DNA of 6,242 bases, taken from assembly GCA_014239005.1 (NCBI GenBank), contig JABAAA010000075.1, positions 1-6,242 of the forward strand, in the 5' to 3' direction. The notes below the pieces were generated by a model, which saw nothing but the letters and a program-made list of their open reading frames with translations, searched no databases and was not told the origin of the DNA. A program made the translations under genes and the position numbers. The DNA is from Alphaproteobacteria bacterium (lineage in GTDB: Bacteria; Pseudomonadota; Alphaproteobacteria; JABAAW01). Positions 1-4,619 of this stretch are shown here, one piece after another (within the stretch, counting starts at the first letter, position 1; every line of letters begins with the position of its first letter).

Positions 1-1
1 C

Positions 2-880
2 GCGAACATCCACTACATCGCGCCTTCGGTTTGGCTTTCGCGCCCTTGGCGAGCGCGTAGGTTTGCGCGTTGCTACGACGCTATTCTGACCTTGTACGCG
101 TTTGAAGTGCCCTATTTTGAGGGCTTTCGTGCGCGCGTCGTGCATGTCGGGCATCCAATCTTCGACGGCATCCCGCAGGGCTGCGGGCGTGCCTTTCGCC
201 GACGCCATCTCTATCGGACGCGCGAGCCCATTGTCGGACTTTTTTTCGGCAGCCGCACGGGTGAGTTGCGTCGTCTTGCGCCGCTACTCTTGGAGAGCGC
301 ACGACGCCTATGCACGCTGCAACGCCGCGCGGGCAAGCCGGAGCCGCGCTTTGTCGCGCCCACTCTTCCTCGCCTCGTCCCCCTTCTCAAACCGCTGCTG
401 CGTGCGAACGCCCCCCCCGTCCAGCTCGTCTTGGAGCCGCGCGACAAGGAGGATGCGCTGTGCGCTTGCAACGCGGCGCTAGCAGCTCTTGGCACCGTCG
501 GAGCAGAACTTGCCGTGCGTCATGTGCCGCACGCCCTCACCTATCGTCTTGCGTCTTCAACCTTTCTGTTGGCAAAGATCTTCTACAACCTGCGTTACTG
601 GGGACTCGTCAACCTTTTGCACGATCGTCCCGTCGTTCCCGAATTCGTTCAAGACGCAGCGCAAAGCGAGCTGCTCGCTCTACAAGCGCAACGTCTGCTG
701 GGAGCGGAAGGAACGCGGTTACAACGACAACTCTCGAAGCTTTTTCCGCACGCCAAAAGTAACGCCAAAAATCATATTGCGTCGCCCCCCGCCCAGCGCG
801 CTGCCGATGCGATCGAACTCGTATGGCGCGCTAGCGGGCGAAGAGCCGATTGGCAAGGATGCCGGCGAACAAGGCGATGA
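2..880 (+). CDS. lpxB: Lipid-A-disaccharide synthase LpxB, 5'-truncated by the window edge
   Basis: LpxB is a GT19 family glycosyltransferase. It joins UDP-2,3-diacylglucosamine to lipid X (2,3-diacylglucosamine 1-phosphate) to form the lipid A disaccharide at the inner face of the cytoplasmic membrane. The reading frame is open from base 2, giving 292 residues, so roughly the first quarter of a usual 380-400-residue protein lies outside the window. Family landmarks in order: HYIAPSVW near the left edge, ILTLYAFEVPYFEGF, HVGHPIFDGIP, the FFGSRTGELRRL loop (family LPGSRxxE, with the important Arg and Glu kept), GTVGAELAV, and GLVNLLHDRPVVPEFVQ near the C-terminus. It diverges from the consensus in places: the usual PSVWAW reads PSVWLS, and the Pro before GSR is Phe. 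The last 15 or so residues after RAADAIELV look like an added tail and run 50 bp into the convergent gene at 831. A C8 homopolymer lies at 411-418. The family assignment is secure. Confidence 0.95.
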   Translation, partial: ANIHYIAPSVWLSRPWRARRFARCYDAILTLYAFEVPYFEGFRARVVHVGHPIFDGIPQGCGRAFRRRHLYRTREPIVGLFFGSRTGELRRLAPLLLESARRLCTLQRRAGKPEPRFVAPTLPRLVPLLKPLLRANAPPVQLVLEPRDKEDALCACNAALAALGTVGAELAVRHVPHALTYRLASSTFLLAKIFYNLRYWGLVNLLHDRPVVPEFVQDAAQSELLALQAQRLLGAEGTRLQRQLSKLFPHAKSNAKNHIASPPAQRAADAIELVWRASGRRADWQGCRRTRR

Positions 881-1670
881 GAACGGCACAAAAACCGTAG
901 AGAAAGCTGTAGCGCTCTGCAAAGGCGAAGATGAACGCACTGCCGCCCGCGCGACGCACGAACAGAGGTGTCGCCTGTGCACTCGTCAGCTTTCCCTTCT
1001 CGACAAGAAAGGTTTCGACGATATAGGTTCCTGTCGGCAAGCCCGGGGGCAAGGCGAGATCGACGCGAAAGAGGTTGTTGCCCAAGCGCTCGATGCTGTT
1101 CGGCGACTCTCCGTAGAGTCCCTTGCGTCCTTGGTGGCGCAAGAATGCATCGCGGAAAGCGTGCTGCTCCGCCTGCCGTTGTTCTTCTTGCTCTGCCTTT
1201 TGCGGTTGCCCTTGCTGTTGGCTGTCGTCGTCCCGATGCTGCGCGCGGATGACGGGAACAGGGAGGTCGCGGAAAGAGAAGGCGTTGCGGCGACGTTCAA
1301 AGTTTTCGAACCAGTTGTCGTCGTTCTCGGATGTGAGGATTTGAAAGAAGGCGGGAGCGGAAGAGATTTTCCATCGCTCGCCGTTCATCCAAAATCCGAA
1401 GACGCGCTTCTTCTGCGATATGGTGTAGCTTTGCAAGGGTCCTCGCACCTTGATGAGAATATCCGCTTCCTCGCTGTTGTCCGAGCTGGGACTGGCGCCG
1501 AAAAGGAGGAGGCTTGCGCCCGCGAAACCCGTGGAAACGGGAACGTCGTAGCGCGACAGGTCGACGACGATTCGCTCTTCTGCGCTTGCCTGTGCGACGA
1601 AGAGCGCGAGCGCAAGCACGAGGGCGGAGGCGGCGAGCGAGCGTCGTCGGTGTTGTGGTTTTTGCGTCAT
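831..1670 (-). CDS. Alph_Pro_TM (TIGR02186-type) membrane-anchored periplasmic protein
   Basis: This 279-residue protein has no established biochemical function. Residues 1-30 form a Sec signal peptide: basic HRRR, then a hydrophobic Leu/Ala stretch, with a likely cut after AQASA. The body is soluble and presumably periplasmic. Recognisable family features are VDLSRYDVPVSTGFAGASLLLFG near the mature start, IKVRGPLQSYTISQKKRVFGFWMNG, and LPTGTYIVETFLVEKGKL followed by TPLFVRRAG. One C-terminal membrane helix spans about residues 255-275 and ends in Arg. Residues about 143-172 are a Gln/Glu/Asp-rich low-complexity insert. The start is fixed by an ATGA overlap with the stop codon of the upstream transporter gene, implying one mRNA and translational coupling. 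The frame is open further upstream, but that part is a shadow of the transporter gene. A role assisting the transporter is inferred from the pairing only. Confidence 0.85.
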   Translation of the reverse strand: MTQKPQHRRRSLAASALVLALALFVAQASAEERIVVDLSRYDVPVSTGFAGASLLLFGASPSSDNSEEADILIKVRGPLQSYTISQKKRVFGFWMNGERWKISSAPAFFQILTSENDDNWFENFERRRNAFSFRDLPVPVIRAQHRDDDSQQQGQPQKAEQEEQRQAEQHAFRDAFLRHQGRKGLYGESPNSIERLGNNLFRVDLALPPGLPTGTYIVETFLVEKGKLTSAQATPLFVRRAGGSAFIFAFAERYSFLYGFCAVLIALFAGILANRLFAR

Positions 1671-2593
1671 GGTCTTTGTGTCGCTTGGGTGATCGAGTAG
1701 AGTTCTTTGGGCTCGAGGACGAGTTCTCCCAAGAGTCCTGCGCAAACTGCCAGCACGATGATGGCGAGGAAGAGTCGAAATTGCACGGCGTCGATTCGAG
1801 TGCCCCATCGCACGCCGAGTTGAGCGCCGACGACGCCGCCCGCGACGAGCAGCATGGCAAGCACGATATCGACGGCTTGGTTGAATCCCGCTTGCAAGAA
1901 GGTTGCGTTGGCAGTGACGAAGACGATTTGGAAGAGGGAAGTTCCTGTCACGGTGTGCGGCGGCATGCGCAAGATGTAGATCATGGCGGGTATCATGACG
2001 AATCCTCCTCCGATGCCGAGCATGGCTGCAAGCACGCCGACGACGGTTCCGACCGCCAGCGGCAGGATGCTGCTGATGTAGAGTCTTGAAGTTCGAAAGC
2101 GCGTTTTGAAAGGGAGCAGTTTTGTCCAGTTGCGTCGTCGTTTCTTCTTGCGCCGCGTCGCCCTTTTGGGGTGGGCGCGGTGTTTTTCCCACAAGGCTTC
2201 CGCCAGCATCATGGAGGCGATGGCAAAGAGCAAGACGACATAGACGATTTTGATGAAGAAATCGATCTGCCCGATGTTCTTGAGTAATGTGAAGAGGAAG
2301 ACGCCGAAGCTGGAGCCGACGAGTCCGCCCGCCATAAGAAAGAGTCCCATCTTGACATCGACTCCGCCGCGGCGCCAGTAGCCGAGGAATCCTGAAGTGG
2401 AAGATGCCAAGATCTGGTTGGCTTCGGTGCCGACGGCGATGGCGGGCGGCACGCCGAGAAAGATGAGGATGGGCGTCATAAGAAAGCCTCCTCCCACGCC
2501 GAACAACCCCGACAAGATCCCGACCCCCAATCCCAAGGACAAGAGCAAAAACATATTGACCGAAATCTCGGCGATCGGAAGGTAGATCGTCAT
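1667..2593 (-). CDS. TSUP family (TauE/SafE) transporter, sulfite exporter-like
   Basis: This 308-residue integral inner-membrane protein belongs to the TauE/SafE family (PF01925). Known members move sulfite, sulfoacetate or other organosulfur anions; the substrate here cannot be read from sequence. The family's two-repeat build is visible. Each half opens with a hydrophobic helix ending in a Gly-rich motif: GVGGGF at residues 32-37 and GIGGGF at 193-198, each followed by (M)xPxxI. The halves are joined by a strongly basic loop at about 136-170 (KKKRRR), expected to be cytoplasmic. VGTEANQILASSTSGF and TGTSLFQIVFVTANATFLQ are also family-typical. The start ATG at 2593 matches the usual N-terminus (MxIYLPIAE). 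The only purine-rich stretch upstream, AGGGG, is very close to the ATG, so the ribosome binding site is weak. It is the first gene of a two-gene operon and overlaps the Alph_Pro_TM start by 4 nt. The tRNA-Leu gene diverges from it 64 bp away. Confidence 0.9.
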   Translation of the reverse strand: MTIYLPIAEISVNMFLLLSLGLGVGILSGLFGVGGGFLMTPILIFLGVPPAIAVGTEANQILASSTSGFLGYWRRGGVDVKMGLFLMAGGLVGSSFGVFLFTLLKNIGQIDFFIKIVYVVLLFAIASMMLAEALWEKHRAHPKRATRRKKKRRRNWTKLLPFKTRFRTSRLYISSILPLAVGTVVGVLAAMLGIGGGFVMIPAMIYILRMPPHTVTGTSLFQIVFVTANATFLQAGFNQAVDIVLAMLLVAGGVVGAQLGVRWGTRIDAVQFRLFLAIIVLAVCAGLLGELVLEPKELYSITQATQRP

Positions 2594-2687
2594 GCCCCTA
2601 ACATCGCCGATTGTTGTTGCGCTTGCAATGCCTCTGTGCCACTATGCTCTCGCGGCTGCGGCTGTGGCGGAATCGGTAGACGCAGCA

Positions 2688-2759
2688 GACTCGTCGTTCG
2701 TTCCCCTGACCTCTCGGCAAACCACAAGCCTCGAGGAAGGAGAACAACAAGTATGGGTC
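2688..2759 (+). other. 5' splice site, extended P1 loop and internal guide sequence of the intron
   Basis: The 5' exon end GACU (2688-2691) pairs with the guide GGUC (2756-2759), which directly precedes P2, as in the Azoarcus intron. Here 64 nt separate the splice site from the guide. That stretch can fold into its own hairpin: CCUC (2710-2713) with GAGG (2733-2736), then GGC (2716-2718) with GCC (2728-2730), plus outer pairing of 2701-2706 with 2739-2744. UG at 2754-2755 can pair with the first two bases of the 3' exon (CA, 3034-3035) as a short P10. The pairings were found by hand. Confidence 0.75.
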
Positions 2760-3033
2760 CCCGCGTGGGAAACCGCGCGGTGAGCAAGCGTCAAAAACGG
2801 GGAACGCTTTGCGCTCAAGAGGGAGGATTTTCTTCTTTCTAAGCGATGCCAATCCCGTGCCAAGCCTTGTCGGGCGCTCTTGAGAGTGCTCGCTCGAGGA
2901 AGGTGTAGAGACTTGACGGCGCTCGCCTAAAAGCCATGCAAATGCTTGGCTCATGGCGAAGAGAAAGTCCAGCCTCCGAACTTCGAGCGCTGCCAAAAGC
3001 GCGTTCGAGGGCGGCGAAAGCCGTGGGGGGATG
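2692..3033 (+). ncRNA. Group I self-splicing intron (subgroup IC3-like) in the tRNA-Leu anticodon loop
   Basis: This 342-nt intron closely resembles the bacterial tRNA introns of Azoarcus tRNA-Ile and Anabaena tRNA-Leu. P1: exon GACU (2688-2691) pairs with the guide GGUC (2756-2759), giving the obligatory U-G pair at the 5' splice site. P2: 2761-2768 with 2773-2780, capped by GAAA. P3: ACGGG (2797-2801) with CCCGU (2854-2858). P4: CGCUU (2805-2809) with AAGCG (2841-2845). J6/GCCAAGCC lies near 2859-2866, with a P6a hairpin at 2874-2889. P7: GACUU (2910-2914) with AAGUC (2965-2969), inside the conserved GGTGTAGAGACTTGACGG context. P8: CGCC (2924-2927) with GGCG (2955-2958). A P9-region hairpin CGGC-GAAA-GCCG lies at 3012-3023. 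The intron ends in G at 3033 (omega G). There is no homing endonuclease ORF. Self-splicing is inferred from structure; activity is not shown. Confidence 0.94.
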
Positions 3034-3083
3034 CAAAATCTGCCGCTGGCAACAGCATGGGAGTTCGAGTCTCCCCAGCCGCA

Positions 3084-3251
3084 TTCCCGTCCGAGCAACC
3101 CGTCCCGTCGCGCGACGACCGAGGCATGCCAGAGGGATGATATGGACACGAGGCAAGCGCAACACGCGTTTTCTCATCTGAGGGGAACCCGTGCAAAAGA
3201 GTTCTTGTTGTTTTTGCTGCGAAACCCGCCCGTGCGCTTCTCTGCTTGTTT
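3084..3251. other. Gap between the convergent tRNA-Leu and lpxC, no clear feature
   Basis: These 168 bases separate the 3' ends of the tRNA gene (+) and lpxC (-). The only notable structure is the short palindrome GTCGCGCGAC, with no T-run after it on either strand, so it is not a convincing terminator. No gene or RNA was recognised. Confidence 0.5.
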
Positions 3252-4403
3252 CTACGGAGCGGCGGCAAAATCTCCCTGCTCGCTCCAAGTCGCCCCCTCC
3301 GTCAGAAAGACCTCGCGCCATGCTTCGGCGTCGCGAAACAGTGAATGGAGCAGGCGGTTGTTGAGCCGATGTCCCGACTTGCAACCTTCGATGTGCGCCA
3401 GTATCGGCATGCCGGCGAGGTAGAGATCGCCGCACAGGTCGAGGATCTTGTGGCGAACGAACTCGTCCTTGTAGCGCAAACCTTCGGGATTGACGATGCC
3501 CTCCTCGCCTACAAGCACGGCATTGTCGAGCGAGCCTCCTAGTGCGAAGTTCTGCTCTCTCAGCTGCTCGATCTCCTTTTGAAAAGCAAAGGTTCGCGCA
3601 GAGGCGATCTCCTCGCGCCACGCCGCGGGCGAGGAGGCAGCGACAAGCAGACGTTGCCGTCCGATCGTCGGGTGTGGAAATTCGATCAAAAAGTCGACGC
3701 TCAGCACGGGCATCGTCGTTGTCGGAAGAACATGCCCTCCTGCCTCCAGCGGCAGCAGACGGCAGTAGCGATCGTCCTCTCGCGCCTCGACGGGTTTGCA
3801 CACTTGCAAATAGCTTCTAGGTTTTTGTTGCCGAACAACGCCTGCCTCCAGGATCGCCGCCAGCCAAGGTTCCGCGCTGCCGTCGAGGATGGGAAGCTCG
3901 TCGGCATCCAGTTCGACAAGAAGGTTGTCGATTTGCGCCATGGCGAGCGCGCACATAAGATGTTCCACCATCGAGACCGCGCTGCCGGCATTGTTGACAA
4001 CTTTCGTACACAGGCGTCGCTGCTCGACATGTTCGTAGCGAAGGGGAATCTCGCGCTGTCCGTTCGCGAGGTCGCCTCGGCGCAGCACGATGCCAGTACC
4101 GGCTGCGCGCGGATGCAACACGACATGCACATCTTTTCCCGAATGAACGCCGCACCCTGCAAGATTGACGGTGCGCGCTAGCGTTCCTTCCCAGACTTCC
4201 AAGCCACCCTGCTCACCTATTTTCTCGCCCCCCCGCTCACTTGCTCTCTCGCCCCCCTGCTCACCTGCTTTCTCGCCACCCCTCTCAACTGCTTTCTCGC
4301 CTGCCCTTTCGTAGGCAACCCTTGAGATTTTTTGCGCAGCATCCTTTTCTTTCTGCGACATTGGCATGGGCATTGGCATGGTCATCGGCATAGTCATCGT
4401 CAT
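3252..4403 (-). CDS. lpxC: UDP-3-O-acyl-N-acetylglucosamine deacetylase LpxC with a repetitive N-terminal extension
   Basis: LpxC is the zinc-dependent cytoplasmic deacetylase that catalyses the first committed step of lipid A synthesis. The 383-residue ORF has a standard core from about residue 69. Landmarks: TVNLAGCGVHSGKDV (78-92), MVEHLM with catalytic base Glu147 and zinc ligand His148, DELPILDGSAEPW, FPHPTIGRQ, GGSLDNAVLV, VRHKILDLCGDL with zinc ligands His318 and Asp322, and KSGHRLNN with catalytic His345. All key residues are present, so the enzyme should be active. The core of about 315 residues fits the family length. The extra 68 N-terminal residues are a Met-Thr/Met-Pro run (1-15), a short polar stretch and four 8-residue Gly-Glu-rich repeats (34-65). 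The start at 4403 has a weak AAGAG upstream. A downstream TTG at 4202 (Leu68) would remove the extension. The gene is not next to ftsZ, its common partner in other proteobacteria. Confidence 0.95.
   Translation of the reverse strand: MTMTMPMTMPMPMPMSQKEKDAAQKISRVAYERAGEKAVERGGEKAGEQGGERASERGGEKIGEQGGLEVWEGTLARTVNLAGCGVHSGKDVHVVLHPRAAGTGIVLRRGDLANGQREIPLRYEHVEQRRLCTKVVNNAGSAVSMVEHLMCALAMAQIDNLLVELDADELPILDGSAEPWLAAILEAGVVRQQKPRSYLQVCKPVEAREDDRYCRLLPLEAGGHVLPTTTMPVLSVDFLIEFPHPTIGRQRLLVAASSPAAWREEIASARTFAFQKEIEQLREQNFALGGSLDNAVLVGEEGIVNPEGLRYKDEFVRHKILDLCGDLYLAGMPILAHIEGCKSGHRLNNRLLHSLFRDAEAWREVFLTEGATWSEQGDFAAAP
4209..4304 (-). repeat. Four 24-nt tandem repeats in the 5' part of lpxC
   Basis: On the coding strand four diverged 24-nt units follow each other without gaps, encoding AGEKAVER, GGEKAGEQ, GGERASER and GGEKIGEQ. 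A partial fifth unit (GG) leads into the enzyme core. The unit is a multiple of three, so copy-number changes would keep the frame. The units contain G7 and G6 runs on the coding strand (C7 at 4228-4234, C6 at 4252-4257), which could slip and shift the frame. Confidence 0.9.
4359..4403 (-). repeat. Hexanucleotide ATG-containing repeat at the lpxC start
   Basis: The first 15 codons alternate ATG with ACN or CCN, giving MTMTMPMTMPMPMPM. Eight in-frame ATG codons occur at every second position, so a ribosome could start at several of them without changing frame. The pattern reads as expansion of a 6-nt unit (ATGCCN/ATGACN). Confidence 0.85.
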
Positions 4404-4430
4404 CGTCGACTCTTTATCGTAACGCTATAA

Positions 4431-4470
4431 CATTAGGAAACATTAGGAAACATTAGGAAATGTTAGGAAA
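4431..4470. repeat. Array of four 10-bp direct repeats upstream of lpxC
   Basis: Three perfect copies of CATTAGGAAA (4431-4440, 4441-4450, 4451-4460) are followed by a fourth with two changes, TGTTAGGAAA (4461-4470). The 10-bp period is about one helical turn, so the units face the same side of the DNA. The array starts 27 bp before the lpxC ATG, a position suited to a regulator site. No known operator was recognised. Confidence 0.9.
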
Positions 4471-4479
4471 CGTTACAGC

Positions 4480-4512
4480 TTTGCAATTTTGCAATTCGGC
4501 AAATTTGCAAAT
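4480..4512. repeat. TTTGCAAT short repeats
   Basis: Two adjacent TTTGCAAT copies (4480-4487, 4488-4495) are followed after 8 nt by TTTGCAAAT (4504-4512). The function is unknown. It may simply be AT-rich slippage DNA in the lpxC upstream region. Confidence 0.7.
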
Positions 4513-4619
4513 TATCCATCCTCCCTGTATCCATGCTTACCTTTGCGCATCGGCGTCGTAAAGACAAATCAAGGATTGTTGCGAATTGTTGCCGAATTTT
4601 TGCAACGACTTTGTGCGTC

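Larger units (their letters stand above)
2658..3083 (+). tRNA. tRNA-Leu(CAA) interrupted by a group I intron (exons 2658-2691 and 3034-3083)
   Basis: Joining 2658-2691 to 3034-3083 gives an 84-nt class II tRNA. The acceptor stem is GCGGCTG (2658-2664) with CAGCCGC (3076-3082) and discriminator A at 3083. The D stem is GCG/CGC (2667-2669, 2681-2683), with GG in the D loop at 2675-2676. The anticodon stem is GCAGA (2685-2689) with TCTGC (3039-3043), and its loop is CT-CAA-AA. The variable arm is GCTG-GCAA-CAGC (3045-3056). The T arm is GGGAG-TTCGAGT-CTCCC (3059-3075). All stems are fully paired, and the long variable arm and CAA anticodon identify leucine (UUG codon). CCA is not encoded; the bases after 3083 are TTC. 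A copy of the first six acceptor bases (GCGGCT) sits directly before the gene at 2652-2657. The interruption lies between U33 and C34. The tRNA is functional only after splicing. Confidence 0.95.
4404..4619. other. AT-rich gap upstream of lpxC, likely promoter region
   Basis: This gap lies between the lipoprotein stop and the first lpxC ATG and is clearly more AT-rich than the flanking genes. Next to lpxC it holds the 10-bp repeat array (4431-4470), bracketed by an inverted pair GTAACG (4419-4424) and CGTTAC (4471-4476). Further out it holds the TTTGCAAT repeats (4480-4512). On the minus strand TATAGC and TACGAT, between the array and the start codon, resemble -10 boxes, but no good -35 partner was seen. 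GTTGC...GCAAC pairs near 4578-4605 are too weak to call a terminator. Confidence 0.5.

Noticed and set aside
489..1700. 403-codon open frame on the + strand
   Set aside because: It lies antisense to the clearly recognisable Alph_Pro_TM gene and overlaps lpxB. Its product has no recognisable features, and it looks like a codon-bias shadow.
1671..2192. Upstream in-frame extension of the Alph_Pro_TM gene (453-codon form)
   Set aside because: It is translated from the other frame of the transporter gene, is Arg/His-rich without family similarity, and would bury the signal peptide that starts at 1670.
2623..2648. Promoter TTGCAA (2623-2628) and TATGCT (2643-2648) before the tRNA
   Set aside because: The spacer is only 14 bp and the start would fall almost on the tRNA 5' end; too weak to call.
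2692..3033. Homing endonuclease gene in the intron
   Set aside because: The intron is only 342 nt, and none of the short frames in it shows LAGLIDADG, GIY-YIG or HNH motifs.
2658..3083. tmRNA or permuted tRNA instead of an intron-split tRNA
   Set aside because: The 5' part is a normal leucine D arm and anticodon half, the parts are in normal order, and the middle carries group I core motifs rather than a tag reading frame or pseudoknots.
3107..3220. Terminator between the tRNA and lpxC
   Set aside because: The GTCGCGCGAC palindrome has no following T-run, and the T-rich stretch near 3205-3217 has no stem before it.
2598..3801. Minus-strand open frames across the tRNA, intron and lpxC 3' end
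   Set aside because: They run antisense to the tRNA exons and ribozyme or out of frame through lpxC, and show no protein features.
4431..4470. CRISPR array
   Set aside because: The repeats are 10 bp and directly adjacent, without spacers, and no cas genes are present.
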